A stretch of DNA of 64,000 bases from Mixta mediterraneensis (GCF_014946725.1 NZ_JACFXY010000002.1:124001-188000), one strand, 5' to 3'; positions 21,414-32,188 are shown, numbered from the stretch's first letter. Made by a program: numbers and translations. The notes: generated from the letters alone by a model not told the origin.

Positions 21414-21421
21414 TCTATAGT
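21414..21421 (+). promoter_or_regulatory. Possible sigma-S type -10 element for katE
   Basis: TCTATAGT at 21414-21421, 41 bp before the katE start, resembles the extended -10 CTATACT favoured by sigma-S. KatE is a sigma-S gene in E. coli. No -35 is required for this class. This is inference from motif and knowledge only. Confidence 0.35.
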
Positions 21422-21461
21422 TGTTAGCGTATTAAAGCGATAACAACAGGAGAAACGCGCA

Positions 21462-23726
21462 ATGTCGAAAGAAAAAGATAATAAAGTCCTGAGCCACCGC
21501 GCCCCATCAACCGGTCCGGAGTCCGCACAACCCGGACTGGGTTCTCTGGCACCGAAAGATGGCTCACATAAACCTTCCTCACAGCCGACTTCGCCGGGCA
21601 AAGAGCCCACCGCGCCCGGTAGTCTGAAATCACCAGGTATATCCAATGCAAAACTTGATCAGCTTGAAGCCAACCGTAAAAACGGTGAAAACGCGGCCTT
21701 AACCACAAATCAGGGCACGCGCATCGCTGATGACCAGAACTCACTGCGCGCCGGTACTCGTGGACCGACGCTGCTTGAAGACTTCATCATGCGTGAAAAA
21801 ATCATCCACTTTGACCATGAGCGCATCCCGGAACGTATTGTTCACGCCCGCGGTTCCGCCGCGCACGGCTATTTTCAGCCTTACCGTTCGCTAAAAGACA
21901 TTACCAAAGCGGATTTTCTTAGCGATCCCGGACAAGTAACGCCAGTCTTTGTGCGTTTCTCGACCGTTCAGGGCGGCGCAGGTTCAGCGGATACTGTGCG
22001 TGATATTCGCGGTTTCGCCACAAAGTTTTATACGGAAGAGGGCGTGTTTGATTTAGTCGGGAATAACACCCCGGTGTTCTTTATTCAGGATGCGCATAAA
22101 TTTCCTGATTTTGTGCACGCCGTAAAACCTGAACCGCACAACGAAATGCCACAAGGGCAGACTGCGCATGATACCTTCTGGGATTATGTTTCGCTGCAAC
22201 CAGAGACGCTGCATAACGTTATTTGGGCGATGTCTGATCGCGGTATCCCGCGCAGTTATCGCACCATGGAAGGCTTTGGTATTCATACTTTCCGCATGAT
22301 AAACGCCGAAGGCAAAGCCACGTTTGTGCGTTTTCACTGGAAGCCGGTAGCCGGTAAAGCCTCGCTGCTGTGGGACGAATCGCAGAAGCTCACGGGACGC
22401 GACCCTGATTTTCATCGCCGTGATTTGTGGGAAGCCATTGAGGCAGGCGATTATCCTGAATATGAACTGGGTCTACAGCTGATCCCTGAAGAAGATGAGT
22501 TTAAGTTCGATTTTGATCTGCTGGATGCTACCAAACTGATCCCGGAAGAGCTGGTGCCGGTACAGCGGGTGGGGAAAATGGTCTTGAACCGCAACCCAGA
22601 CAACTTTTTCGCTGAAACTGAGCAGGTTGCCTTCCATCCTGGTCATATCGTACCCGGCCTCGATTTCACTAACGATCCGCTGTTGCAGGGACGACTGTTC
22701 TCTTACACCGATACGCAAATCAGCCGCCTTGGCGGACCAAATTTCCATGAAATTCCGATTAACCGCCCGGTTTGCCCGTACCATAATTTCCAGCGTCAGG
22801 GCATGCATCGGATGGAGATCGACACCAATCCTGCTAACTATGAGCCCAACTCAATCAACGACAACTGGCCGCGCGAAACGCCGCCTGCAGCGAAAGCGGG
22901 GGGGTTTGAGAGTTATCAGGAGCGCGTTGAAGGGCATAAAGTACGCGAGCGCAGCCCGTCCTTTGGCGAATACTACTCGCAGCCACGCCTGTTCTGGCAG
23001 AGCCAGACGCCGGTTGAGCAGCAGCATATTATCAATGCCTATTCGTTCGAGCTGAGCAAAGTGGCGCGCCCTTATATCCGCGAACGTATTGTCGATCATT
23101 TACTGCATATTGACGTGAAACTCGCCCAGGGCGTGGCTGACAATCTGGGCATCGCTTTAACCGATGAGCAACGTAACACGACACCGGCAAAAGATGTCAA
23201 CGGCTTGAGCAAAGACAGTAGCCTCAGCCTTTACGCCACACCCGGCGGCAGCATAAAAGGCCGTCAGGTCGCGCTACTGTTAAGCGACGGGGTGAAATCC
23301 GCTGATGTGTTGAGTATTTTGCAAGCGCTAAAAGTACAGGGAGTACATGCAAAATTGCTGGCAGCACATATGGGACAGGTGCGGGCGGATGACGGCTCTG
23401 TGTTGCCAGTAGACGCCACCTTCAGCGGTTTGCCGTCATTGACTTTTGATGCGGTTATTGTGCCCGACGGCAATGTAGATGCCCTGCTGTTAAGTGGTGA
23501 CGCGCGATATTACCTGCTGGAGGCGTATAAGCACCTGAAAGTTATCGGGCTGAGCGGCGACGCACGGCGTTTTAAAGCGCAGTTTGGTCTGGATGATGAT
23601 GAGGCTGAAGAAGGCATTGTCGAAGACAGTAAAGCCGAGGATGCTTTTATGCGTGAATTCCTCAACGCGATGGCATCACATCGCGTTTGGTCACGCAGCC
23701 AGAAGGCCCTTACTGTGCCTGCCTGA
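21462..23726 (+). CDS. katE: Catalase HPII
   Basis: A 754-residue large-subunit monofunctional catalase, almost the E. coli length (753). The distal histidine is at position 128 (RIVHARG) exactly as in E. coli. The essential asparagine is in GNNTPVFF (about 201) and the proximal tyrosine in [13 protein letters not shown] (about 415). The C-terminal flavodoxin-like domain is present (about 600-754, [19 protein letters not shown]). It is a stationary-phase cytoplasmic tetramer that uses heme d. A good ribosome-binding site (AGGAG) precedes the ATG. It begins the block that separates anmK from mliC. Confidence 0.97.
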   Translation: MSKEKDNKVLSHRAPSTGPESAQPGLGSLAPKDGSHKPSSQPTSPGKEPTAPGSLKSPGISNAKLDQLEANRKNGENAALTTNQGTRIADDQNSLRAGTRGPTLLEDFIMREKIIHFDHERIPERIVHARGSAAHGYFQPYRSLKDITKADFLSDPGQVTPVFVRFSTVQGGAGSADTVRDIRGFATKFYTEEGVFDLVGNNTPVFFIQDAHKFPDFVHAVKPEPHNEMPQGQTAHDTFWDYVSLQPETLHNVIWAMSDRGIPRSYRTMEGFGIHTFRMINAEGKATFVRFHWKPVAGKASLLWDESQKLTGRDPDFHRRDLWEAIEAGDYPEYELGLQLIPEEDEFKFDFDLLDATKLIPEELVPVQRVGKMVLNRNPDNFFAETEQVAFHPGHIVPGLDFTNDPLLQGRLFSYTDTQISRLGGPNFHEIPINRPVCPYHNFQRQGMHRMEIDTNPANYEPNSINDNWPRETPPAAKAGGFESYQERVEGHKVRERSPSFGEYYSQPRLFWQSQTPVEQQHIINAYSFELSKVARPYIRERIVDHLLHIDVKLAQGVADNLGIALTDEQRNTTPAKDVNGLSKDSSLSLYATPGGSIKGRQVALLLSDGVKSADVLSILQALKVQGVHAKLLAAHMGQVRADDGSVLPVDATFSGLPSLTFDAVIVPDGNVDALLLSGDARYYLLEAYKHLKVIGLSGDARRFKAQFGLDDDEAEEGIVEDSKAEDAFMREFLNAMASHRVWSRSQKALTVPA

Positions 23727-23733
23727 TCTTTCC

Positions 23734-23752
23734 GGGGGCGTATTTCGCCCCC
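23734..23752 (+). terminator. Hairpin after katE
   Basis: GGGGGCG, loop TATTT, CGCCCCC, 8 bp after the katE stop. It is a strong GC-rich stem but followed by TCATCATT, not a T-run, so it may be a weak terminator or mRNA stabiliser. Confidence 0.6.
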
Positions 23753-23843
23753 TCATCATTGAGCAGCAGAGCGACGTAAATACGGTCATCGGAGGGCGGA
23801 CCCGGTCACAATTCAGAGAGGCAAAAAGAACGGATTCATACAC

Positions 23844-23864
23844 AAATGATAATTATTATCATAA
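23844..23864. promoter_or_regulatory. Fur-box-like palindrome upstream of the flavin monooxygenase gene
   Basis: ATGATAATTATTATCAT (23846-23862) is a perfect odd palindrome and fits the Fur box GATAATGATAATCATTATC closely in its alternating GATAAT/ATTATC units. It lies 31 bp before the start of the next gene, a position where Fur would block transcription when iron is plentiful. Confidence 0.75.
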
Positions 23865-23893
23865 ACTGACTTCATGCTAAACAAGGAATCGTC

Positions 23894-25105
23894 ATGAAGC
23901 TATCCTCGACTGAATTCTTTTCCTCAGACTGCTGTATCGTTGGCGCAGGCCCGGCGGGCCTGATGCTGGGCTATCTTCTGGCACGGGCTGGCCTGCGTGT
24001 GGTGGTCATTGAAAAGCATCCCGACTTTCTGCGCGACTTTCGCGGCGATACGATCCATCCTTCTACGTTAGAAATTATGCATCAGCTCGGTTTGCTGGAT
24101 GAGTTATTACAGTTGCCGCACCAGCGGGCAGAGAAACTTCAGGCAGAAATTGCCGGGCAGGAAATCACAATGGCTGATTTTTCACGTTTGCCGGTAACCT
24201 GTCGTTTCATCGCCTTTATGCCGCAGTGGGATTTTCTGAATTTCCTGGCAGATAAAAGCGCGCAGTTCGCGGGTTTTACTCTGCTGAAATCCACCTCATT
24301 TGATGACTTCATCTTTGAAAAGGGTGCCGTGTGCGGCGTTCGAGCGACGAAAGGCACCTGTCAAATGACCATTCGCAGTCAGGTGGTGATTGGCGCAGAT
24401 GGTCGTCACTCTGCTGTAAGAGCAAAAACCGGACTGACAAGCCGGGAATTTGGCTCATCGCGCGATGTCCTTTGGTTCCGGCTGAACAAACACGATGACG
24501 ATCCCGCCTGGGGAGGAGGACATAAAGGGCCTGGTCAGAAGGTGATCATGATCGATCGCGGCGATTACTGGCAATGTGGTTTTAGCATCCTCAAAGGTCA
24601 GTTTACTGCACTGCAATCTGCCGGGCTGGCTGCTTTGAAGCACGAAATTGCCTTATCCGCGCCTTTTTCTGTGGCGCGTATGGCTGAAATTACTGAATGG
24701 GATCAACTCAGGCTGCTGTCAATTCGTATTGACCGACTGGATAAATGGATGAAACCCGGTGTGCTCTGCATTGGTGATGCAGCACATGCCATGTCGCCGA
24801 TTGGGGGCGTTGGCGTAAATCTGGCGATTCAGGACGCCGTCGCGACGGCTAACTGTGTAACGGCGCCTTTACTCAAAAAAAACCTGCAACTGCACTATCT
24901 GGAAAAGGTGCAGAAACGACGTCAGTTTCCAACGGTGGCGACCCAATTTTTACAGATAAAAATGAGCAGTAATAAAGGCAAATCGAAACGGCAAAGCGAA
25001 AGTCCGCTGCCCACGATTATGCGTTATCTTCCGTTCCTGCGCTTTGTATTTGGACGTTTAATAGGTTTGGGTTTCAGAACGGAAAAGCCGCAACGCTATA
25101 ATTGA
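23894..25105 (+). CDS. FAD-dependent class A monooxygenase, probably iron-regulated
   Basis: A 403-residue flavoprotein of the PHBH/UbiH class. The Rossmann motif CCIVGAGPAGLMLGYLLARAG binds FAD at residues 13-33. The DG motif is in VVIGADGRHSAVR (about 160), and the GD motif is VLCIGDAAHAMSPIGGVGVN (about 290). Its C-terminus is basic. Enzymes of this class hydroxylate aromatic or polyketide substrates with NAD(P)H and O2. The substrate cannot be read from sequence. The start has AAGGA 7 bp upstream. A Fur-type operator precedes it and no siderophore or heme gene lies nearby, so it may act alone in iron stress. It stands alone, 170 bp after katE. Confidence 0.8.
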   Translation: MKLSSTEFFSSDCCIVGAGPAGLMLGYLLARAGLRVVVIEKHPDFLRDFRGDTIHPSTLEIMHQLGLLDELLQLPHQRAEKLQAEIAGQEITMADFSRLPVTCRFIAFMPQWDFLNFLADKSAQFAGFTLLKSTSFDDFIFEKGAVCGVRATKGTCQMTIRSQVVIGADGRHSAVRAKTGLTSREFGSSRDVLWFRLNKHDDDPAWGGGHKGPGQKVIMIDRGDYWQCGFSILKGQFTALQSAGLAALKHEIALSAPFSVARMAEITEWDQLRLLSIRIDRLDKWMKPGVLCIGDAAHAMSPIGGVGVNLAIQDAVATANCVTAPLLKKNLQLHYLEKVQKRRQFPTVATQFLQIKMSSNKGKSKRQSESPLPTIMRYLPFLRFVFGRLIGLGFRTEKPQRYN

Positions 25106-25457
25106 GAAAAGTGAATACATCGAACAACAGATTCACAGTCCATTCGTTTTATAGCCACGGAAGGTCTTGTGATCTCTGTCAGAATTGTTATGGGAGAGGA
25201 GCTAAATCCGGCTCGTAATAATGTTATTAACTGGCAGGCAATAGGGTAATCTGTCAGGTTAAGGGTTATTTAGATGCAATCTTAATGGCGCTTAAGAAAG
25301 AGCCGTTTAGATACCGTGTAAATATTGAGGAAAATTGGCTGGCGTATGATGCAGTTTCAATATGAAACCAATAAAATTGGATGCGGTTTGTCTCAGGTAC
25401 TTCAGACGCAAAATGTCTTTATCTTCTTTTTCTCGCCCATAGTTGGTGGAGGCTTTA
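25106..25457. other. Intergenic region upstream of the EAL-domain gene
   Basis: These 352 bp contain no credible open frame or RNA gene. The part from 25255 on is AT-rich and probably carries the promoter of the following gene. The ribosome-binding site GGAGG lies at 25448-25452. Confidence 0.4.
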
Positions 25458-27239
25458 GTGCAGAATAATCAAAGTGACAATGGAAAAAATCGTCTCAAAG
25501 CGGTCCGGGCGCTTCTGTCATCTGATGAAAGCAGAGAACAGGTGCTTGAACAATTTGTTCAACTGACCGGGCAAATACTGAATATTCCCGCGCGTTTTAT
25601 TTCCATTGTTGATGATGACAATCAAGACATTAAAGCAGTCTGCAATTTCGCGCTTAAGCAGACAGCCCGAGAGGAAACTCTTTGCCGTCATATCCCTGAT
25701 GGCGAAGGCCAATTAGTGGTGGAAGATACGCTACTTGATGCACGTTTTTCTACCTACCCTTTTGTCAAAGGTGAGCCGTTTATCCGGTTTTATGCTGGTG
25801 TTTCGCTAACGAATCAGAAAGGAAATGCTTTCGGTACGCTTTGTGTGGCTGATGTACGGCCTCATAAATTTAGTCAGGTTCAGATCACCACATTAAATTC
25901 GCTGGCAAAGCTGGTTGCCTCTTTGCTTGAAGCATGGAACTCTGCCGATTCTGCCGATTCTGCCGATGTAACGACCCGTTTGCCTGACCGCAGGTGCCTT
26001 ATCCGCGATATTCAGCAACTCGCGCGGGTAGAACCCGCTCAAAATTACCGATTAATAGTGATCGACTGCATTGATATGCCTCGTATCCACGAATTGTCGC
26101 GCACCGTCGGGGTCGTGCCCGTAGAAAATCTTCTTAAGCAAATCGCTTTGTTGGTTGCTGAGCGTCTGCGGCTGGATGAAGGTAAAAAATTATATTGTTT
26201 CGCGCCGGGCCGCTTCGCCATTATTCAGGGAGTTAATGATAAATATCAGGCCCATAATATTGTTGATGTCTTAACGGGCATGAATGCCAGTCTGAGCGAA
26301 AATATTTTAATTGATCTGGATATTTTTATCGGCGAAACGACGTTTATTCCACAAAAGCTAAGTGCAAATGAGATACTTCGTCAGGCGGTTAGCGCGCTTC
26401 ATGAAGCTATAGGGGAAGGGGAAGGTGCAACGCCTTTTCATGAAGATTATGATACGCGCCGTACTGAAGACTTTCTCATCATGAATGATCTGGCCGCCGC
26501 CTTAAAAAAAGATGAAGGTTTCTATCTTGTTTATCAGCCAAAGGTTTGTTTAAGGACGGGTAAAACGGTAGGGCTGGAAGCGTTGATCCGCTGGAACCAT
26601 CCTGAAAGAGGCGAGTTATATCCTGCTGAATTTATTCCGTTAGCCAAAAAAACGAATCTGTTATCTGATCTGACCGAATGGATTATTGATCGATTAATCG
26701 CGCAGTTGGCTTGCTGGAAAAAAGAATATGCACTTATCCCCGTTTCAATTAATGTCAGTGAAAAAGATTTTGCGAAACCAGACTTTGCCAGCAGGCTTGC
26801 TGCCAGGGTAAAACAAGCCAAACTGTCAACGGCTTTGATTGGGATTGAATGTCTGGAAAATGAGCTGATTACCGAAAAAGATGTGGCTATCAAAGGGCTA
26901 AAATCACTTAAATCACATGGCTTTTTTATCTCGCTGGATGACTTTGGTAAGGGCTACAGCAATATCAATTATCTTCAGGATATTCCGCTGGATGTGATTA
27001 AAATTGATCTGTCATTAATCACACGACTGGCAGAAGAGGGTTCATCAAGAATTATTGTTAACAGTATTATTCACATGCTGAAAGAACTGAATTATACCGT
27101 CTTAGCGGAAGGGGTAGAAACAGAAGCCGTGTTGAACTTGCTTAAACAATATGGATGCGATCAAATTCAGGGTTATTTCTTTTCAAAGCCCCTTCCGGCA
27201 AGTGAAATTGAACACTGGCTATATCAAAACAGGGCCTGA
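25458..27239 (+). CDS. GAF-GGDEF-EAL protein, likely c-di-GMP phosphodiesterase
   Basis: A cytosolic protein of about 593 residues. A GAF sensor domain covers roughly residues 15-155 (NIPARFISIVDDDNQDIKAV). A GGDEF-like domain covers about 165-330, and an EAL domain about 345-593. The GGDEF signature is replaced by APGRF, so cyclase activity is not expected. The EAL residues are kept: EALIRW, the asparagine in ISINVSEKDF, ECLENELITE, SLDDFGKGYS, DVIKIDLSLI, LAEGVE and IQGYFF. I chose the GTG at 25458, with GGAGG 5 bp upstream, over a TTG at 25443 that has no site. It probably lowers c-di-GMP in response to a GAF ligand. Confidence 0.85.
   Translation: MQNNQSDNGKNRLKAVRALLSSDESREQVLEQFVQLTGQILNIPARFISIVDDDNQDIKAVCNFALKQTAREETLCRHIPDGEGQLVVEDTLLDARFSTYPFVKGEPFIRFYAGVSLTNQKGNAFGTLCVADVRPHKFSQVQITTLNSLAKLVASLLEAWNSADSADSADVTTRLPDRRCLIRDIQQLARVEPAQNYRLIVIDCIDMPRIHELSRTVGVVPVENLLKQIALLVAERLRLDEGKKLYCFAPGRFAIIQGVNDKYQAHNIVDVLTGMNASLSENILIDLDIFIGETTFIPQKLSANEILRQAVSALHEAIGEGEGATPFHEDYDTRRTEDFLIMNDLAAALKKDEGFYLVYQPKVCLRTGKTVGLEALIRWNHPERGELYPAEFIPLAKKTNLLSDLTEWIIDRLIAQLACWKKEYALIPVSINVSEKDFAKPDFASRLAARVKQAKLSTALIGIECLENELITEKDVAIKGLKSLKSHGFFISLDDFGKGYSNINYLQDIPLDVIKIDLSLITRLAEEGSSRIIVNSIIHMLKELNYTVLAEGVETEAVLNLLKQYGCDQIQGYFFSKPLPASEIEHWLYQNRA
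25941..25967. repeat. Three tandem 9-bp repeats in the linker of the EAL-domain gene
   Basis: TCTGCCGAT occurs three times in a row and encodes (SAD)3 between the GAF and GGDEF-like domains. The unit is a multiple of three, so slippage would change linker length without breaking the frame. Confidence 0.9.
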
Positions 27240-28099
27240 TTAAACGGTCGCGCTGACGTAAACAGCACGACCGTGACCTGATGAAAAGTATGCTGTGCCA
27301 AACGGAACTGGATACAGCAGGCAAATTATCAGGTCTGAGTACTCAAAATCAGGTATTACTCATATGACATTTTAGCGCTATGGTCTCCTGAACAAGGCGA
27401 TGCTGCGGCCTTCAAGCTCGAAATCCCGTTCGCGGGTAATGACGAGGCCGCGTTTTGCCGTATCGGAGGTGGTGAGTCCGAGCACCCAGCCGCCTTCGCC
27501 GAATTGTGGAATACGGAACGGCACGTTACCTTCAAAGGGATTAAATAACATCAGTACGTCATACCAGATGCCGTCTTCGTCTTCTGTCTGAAGATCGGGG
27601 CGGCCGATATAAACCCCGAGCGTTGATCCTTCATCCCACTGTTCAGGCTGTTGAAAGCCGCCGCCGGCATTGAACCATTTAATATCCATGCCGTCGCGCC
27701 AGTTCTCACGACGCAGCAGCGGCTGGCTGGCCCGCAGTTGAATAACCTGGCGAGTGAAGTCGCGTAGCGCCTCGCAGGATTCAGGCAGCTCGTCTCAGCG
27801 GATCCAGGCGATCTCACTGTCCTGACAATATCCGTTGTTATTGCCCATCTGGCTGCGGCCAAACTCATCACCGGCCAGCAGCATCGGTGTGCCGTGAGAA
27901 AACAGCAGCGTTGCGAGGAAATTGCGTTTCTGGCGGTCACGCTCTGCGTTGATGCCCGGATCATCAGTCGGGCCTTCGGCGCCGTAATTGTAAGAGCGGT
28001 TGTCATTACTGCCGTCGTTATTGTCTTCGCCGTTGGCCTCGTTGTGTTTTTCGTTATACGAAACCAGAGTAAGCGTCTCATCCAGACCGTCTTTTATTT

Positions 28100-28753
28100 T
28101 TGCCCGCGTTTCCTACCATGGACACTTTCGCGAACATGGACACTACCGTGGACAAAAATACGCCTTACACCAGAAGACCATGGATCTTCACAGCGCTGAG
28201 CCTGCGCTTTAATGAGGCTCTGACTTACCGTGAAATAGCAGAACAACTGAACCTTAGCTCATCTGCCATACATAAAATGTTCACGCGTTTTCGACGAACC
28301 GGAATTAACTGGCCATTGTCGGAAGAATACACGCCTGAACGCCTGGAGGAAGAGCTCTATGCCTTCAATCTTGAGACAAATCTTCCTGTGAAAAAACGCC
28401 GGCCGGCCTGGCCTCTGGAATTCAAAATTCGCATGGCGGAGCTGACCCTGCAGCCGGACGCCTGTGTGGCTCAAATTGCCCGTGAGCATGGCATTAACGA
28501 TAATCTGCTGTTCAACTGGCGCAATCTGCATCGTCAGGGGCTACTGGATCCGGCCAACAGAGCGACTCTGATTCCGGTTACTATGGAGCCTGTTGTCCCT
28601 CCGCCCAGGCAAAACGGCGTCGTATCAGCAGACCTGCCACCGGTCATCAGCTGCAGGCTGACGTTGCCAGGTGGAAGCCTCAACCTGACTGGCCCGCTGA
28701 CGCCTGAACTTCTGCGCGCACTGGTCAGCGAACTCAGGGAGGGTGAGTCATGA
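28100..28753 (+). CDS. tnpA: IS66 accessory protein TnpA
   Basis: A protein of up to 217 residues with two helix-turn-helix stretches: [20 protein letters not shown] near 40 and [20 protein letters not shown] near 125. It resembles the IS66 Orf1 type needed for transposition but not itself the DDE enzyme. Starts at 28100, 28118 or 28136 are possible; none has a clear ribosome-binding site. Its stop overlaps the tnpB start in ATGA. Confidence 0.85.
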   Translation: MPAFPTMDTFANMDTTVDKNTPYTRRPWIFTALSLRFNEALTYREIAEQLNLSSSAIHKMFTRFRRTGINWPLSEEYTPERLEEELYAFNLETNLPVKKRRPAWPLEFKIRMAELTLQPDACVAQIAREHGINDNLLFNWRNLHRQGLLDPANRATLIPVTMEPVVPPPRQNGVVSADLPPVISCRLTLPGGSLNLTGPLTPELLRALVSELREGES

Positions 28754-29097
28754 TTAGCTTTCCGGCAGGTTCGCGGATCTGGCTGGTTGCTGGCGTGACA
28801 GATATGCGCTGTAGCTTCAACGGGCTGGCAGCGAAAGTGCAGAACACGCTTCGCACCGATCCGTTCAGCGGTCATCTGTTTATCTTTCGCGGTCGTCGCG
28901 GCGACATGATAAAGGTGCTGTGGGCCGACCGGGACGGCCTGTGCCTGTTCACCAAACGACTGGAGCGGGGGCGCTTCGTCTGGCCGGTGACCCGTGACGG
29001 AAAAGTGCATCTGACGCCTGCGCAGCTCTCCATGCTGCTGGAAGGCATTAACTGGAAGCACCCACAGCGGACTGAACGGCCTGGCCTGCGGATATAA
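28750..29097 (+). CDS. tnpB: IS66 accessory protein TnpB
   Basis: A 115-residue protein with the IS66 Orf2 features VTDMRCSFNGLA, FIFRGRRGDMIKVLWADRDG and FVWPVTRDGKV. It is required with TnpC for transposition in this family; its biochemical role is not settled. It is coupled to tnpA by a 4-bp overlap and is not related to the IS200/IS605 TnpB nuclease. Confidence 0.92.
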   Translation: MISFPAGSRIWLVAGVTDMRCSFNGLAAKVQNTLRTDPFSGHLFIFRGRRGDMIKVLWADRDGLCLFTKRLERGRFVWPVTRDGKVHLTPAQLSMLLEGINWKHPQRTERPGLRI

Positions 29098-29116
29098 CCT
29101 GCTGTAAAATGGGGTT

Positions 29117-30688
29117 ATGGACGCATCCCTTCCCGATGAAAACGCCCGGCTCAGGGCGCTGCTGCTGGAGCAGCAGACCACCATCCGCAAAATGGCGGAG
29201 TATAACCGCCTGCTCTCACAGCGGGTGGCGGCGTACGCCAGCGAAATCAACCGGCTGAAGGCGCTGATCACTAAGCTTCAGCGCATGCAGTTCGGCAAAA
29301 GCTCCGAAAAGCTGCGTGAGAAAACGCAGCGCCAGGTGCGCGAGGCTGAAGAGCGCATCGGCGCCCTGCAGGAGGAGATGGCTGAGGCGCTGGGTGAGCA
29401 GCATGACCCGGTGGTTCCGCAACCGCTGCGCCAGTCTTCTGCCCGTAAACCATTACCGGCCACACTCCCCCGCGAAACCCGCACGCTGTCGCCGGCAGAA
29501 ACCGCCTGCCCGTCGTGCGGCGGAGAGCTCAGCGCGCTGGGCTGCGACGTATCGGAGCAGCTGGAGCTCATCAGCAGCGCCTTTAAGGTTATCGAAACGC
29601 AGCGGCCAAAACTGGCCTGCTGTGGATGTGACCACATCGTTCAGGCGACCATGCCGGCAAAACCCATAGAGCGCAGCTACGCGGGTCCCGGGCTGCTGGC
29701 GCGCATCGTCACGGCAAAGTTCGCAGAGCACACGCCTCACTATCGTCAGTCAGAGATATACCGGCGTCAGTGCGTGGAGCTGAGTCGTGCCACACTGGGG
29801 CGCTGGTCCGGTGCGGTCAGCGAACTGCTGGAGCCGCTGTATGACCTGCTGCGCCAGTACGTGCTGATTCCGGGCAAGGTGCATACCGACGATATCCCTG
29901 TGCCGGTTCAGGAGCCGGGCAGCGGTAAAACCCGCACGGCCCGGCTGTGGGTCTACGTGCGGGACGACCGTAACGCGGGCTCACCGCTTCCCCCGGCGGT
30001 GTGGTTCGCGTACTCGCCGGACCGTAAGGGGATACATCCGCAGCAACACCTTGCCGGATACAGCGGTATCCTGCAGGCCGATGCTTACGGCGGCTACAAC
30101 GCCCCGGACGAAGACGGCCGTATCGCCGCAGCGGCCCGCATGGCGCACGCCCGGCGCAAAATCCATGACGTTCACGTCCGCACACCGACCGACGGCACAA
30201 ACGAAGCGCTGAAACGCCTCGGCAAACTGTATTCCATCGAGGCGGAGAGAAGCGGCAGCCCGGCAGAGGAGCGGCTGGCGGTCCGGAAAGAGCAGACGGT
30301 CCCGCTGATGCAGTCGCTGTACGACTGGGTACAGGCACAGATGAAGGTGCTGTCGCGCCACTCGGATACGGCGAAGGCGTTCTCGTACCTGCTGAAGCAG
30401 TGGGATGCGCTGAACCTGTACTGCAGCAACGGCTGGGCCGAGATAGACAATAACATCGCAGAGAACGCGCTGCGTGGCGTTGCCCTGGGGCGGAAAAACT
30501 GGCTGTTCGCGGGTTCAGACGCGGGCGGGGAACGTGCTGCGGTACTGTACTCGCTGATCGGCACCTGCCGGCTTAACGGCGTGGAACCGGAGGCGTGGCT
30601 GCGTTACGTCATCGGTCATATCCAGGACTGGCCGGTGAACCGGGTCCGTGATCTGCTGCCCTGGAAGGTCGATCTCACTTTTGTCTGA
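29117..30688 (+). CDS. tnpC: IS66 transposase TnpC
   Basis: A 523-residue DDE transposase. It has an N-terminal coiled coil (about residues 5-95), a CxxC zinc-binding segment ([14 protein letters not shown], about 133-146, then ACCGCD), and the catalytic core with aspartates in VHTDDIPVP and [10 protein letters not shown] and the glutamate in [19 protein letters not shown]. The C-terminus has the IS66 C-terminal extension. No frameshift is seen, so the element is probably active. Confidence 0.93.
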   Translation: MDASLPDENARLRALLLEQQTTIRKMAEYNRLLSQRVAAYASEINRLKALITKLQRMQFGKSSEKLREKTQRQVREAEERIGALQEEMAEALGEQHDPVVPQPLRQSSARKPLPATLPRETRTLSPAETACPSCGGELSALGCDVSEQLELISSAFKVIETQRPKLACCGCDHIVQATMPAKPIERSYAGPGLLARIVTAKFAEHTPHYRQSEIYRRQCVELSRATLGRWSGAVSELLEPLYDLLRQYVLIPGKVHTDDIPVPVQEPGSGKTRTARLWVYVRDDRNAGSPLPPAVWFAYSPDRKGIHPQQHLAGYSGILQADAYGGYNAPDEDGRIAAAARMAHARRKIHDVHVRTPTDGTNEALKRLGKLYSIEAERSGSPAEERLAVRKEQTVPLMQSLYDWVQAQMKVLSRHSDTAKAFSYLLKQWDALNLYCSNGWAEIDNNIAENALRGVALGRKNWLFAGSDAGGERAAVLYSLIGTCRLNGVEPEAWLRYVIGHIQDWPVNRVRDLLPWKVDLTFV

Positions 30689-32188
30689 GCGTCAATACGG
30701 TCTGGATGAGACGCTTACAAACCAGATCGTTCAGCGTGAAACCATCATGGGCGGTAATAAAGTTAACGCTTGCCCAGGGACGACGGCCGCGCTGATCGTA
30801 AAGATCGCCGGAGCCGAGTAAACGCGCAGCGAAATCAGTTGAGACATTGTCACCTTTCCAGTATTCGCGCACCGTGTCGCGGTACTTATCATTCCATTCA
30901 GCCCAGCCTGGGGGAAAGCCGCCAACCTGATAGCCTCCCGGTCCAATGTCCCAGGGTTCCCCAATCAATTTCAGACGGGAAAGTACCGGGTCCTGCATCA
31001 TCGCGTCAAAAAAGCCGCCGCGCTGATCAAATCCTTCCGGTTCGCGACCCAGAATTGTGCCGAGATCGAAGCGGAAACCATCGATATGCATCGATTCCGC
31101 CCAGTAACGCAGCGAATCCATAATCATTTGCAGCACGCGCGGATGCGAGGTATTAACGGTATTACCCGTACCGGTGTCATTGATGTAGTAGCGGTGTTGA
31201 TCGGGCATGGTACGGTAATAAGAAAAATTATCGATGCCTTTAAACGATAGCGTAGGGCCAAGCTCGTTGCCTTCCGCTGTATGGTTATAAACCACGTCAA
31301 GAATGACCTCGATCCCGGCATTATGGAACGAACGCACCATATCGCGGAAACCCTGAATACCCCTTGGCCCAAAATAGCGTGTGGCGGGCGCAAAGAAGCC
31401 GAGCGTGTTGTAGCCCCAGTAATTTTTCAACCCTTTGTCGAGCAGATGCTGATCATTCGGAAACCAGTGTACCGGCAGAAGTTCCACCGACGTTATGCCA
31501 AGGCTCTTGATATAATCGACGCTGGCTTTATGGCCCATGCCGTCAAACGTGCCGCGCAACTCTTCTGGCAGCGCGGTATTAAGCTGCGTGAAGCCCTTCA
31601 CGTGAGTTTCGTAGATGATGGTATCCGGCCACGAAATAGCCGGACGGTTTTTGTCCTGCCAGTCAAATTCATAAGGATCGATCACCCGGCACTTTGGTGT
31701 AAAGGGGGCACTGTCGCGCGTGTCGAACGTCAGGTCTTTATCTTCATGACTGAGGTCATAGGCAAAGTGCGCCTCATTCCATTCAATATCGCCAGACAGC
31801 TCGCGCGCATAGGGATCGATCAGAAGTTTATTGGGATTGAAGCGATGCCCATTTTCAGGATCATAAGGACCATGAACGCGAAAGCCATACAGCGTGCCGG
31901 GTAACAGACCAGGCACGTAGCCGTGCCAGATTTCGTCAGTGTATTCCGGCAGGTCCATTCTTGCGATTTCAACCTTGCCGCCTGGATCGTAGAGGCAGAG
32001 TTCGATGCGCTCAGCATGAGCCGAAAAAATTGCGAAATTGACACCTTCACCATCAAAATTGGCGCCCAGAGGCTGGTTAAACCCCTTCGTGATTACAAAA
32101 GAATTACCGTTTGGCATGCATCCCTCTCCATCAAAAACTCAGTTTGATACGGATTACAGCGATTTCTGATTTTCATTATTCTGCAACA

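Larger units (their letters stand above)
28069..30718 (+). mobile_element. IS66-family element, complete, with 8-bp target duplication
   Basis: The 2650-bp element starts GTAAGCGTCTCATCCAGACC and ends with its reverse complement. AAACCAGA flanks it on both sides (28061-28068 and 30719-30726), the 8-bp duplication of the IS66 family. It carries tnpA, tnpB and tnpC, all intact. The perfect duplication shows a simple, recent insertion into glgX. Confidence 0.95.
27378..32117 (-). pseudogene. glgX: glgX/treX (glycogen debranching enzyme), split by IS66 and with a nonsense codon
   Basis: The 5' part (32117 to 30719, about 466 codons) and the 3' part (28068 to 27378) join in frame across an 8-bp duplication to give about 693 codons of a GH13 debranching enzyme. 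The family regions DVVYNHTAEG, GFRFDLGTIL, LIGEPWD and TAHDGFTL are all present. Two lesions are seen: IS66 at 28069-30718, and TGA at 27795-27797 in place of the tryptophan codon after EIAWIR (about codon 555). The enzyme would release alpha-1,6 branches of glycogen to feed TreY. It lies 71 bp downstream of treY in the treZ-treY-glgX operon. Confidence 0.93.

Noticed and set aside
28750..29097. TnpB as a possible RNA-guided nuclease
   Set aside because: The IS66 TnpB (about 115 residues) shares only a name with the IS200/IS605 TnpB nuclease. No RuvC motifs or guide RNA end are present.
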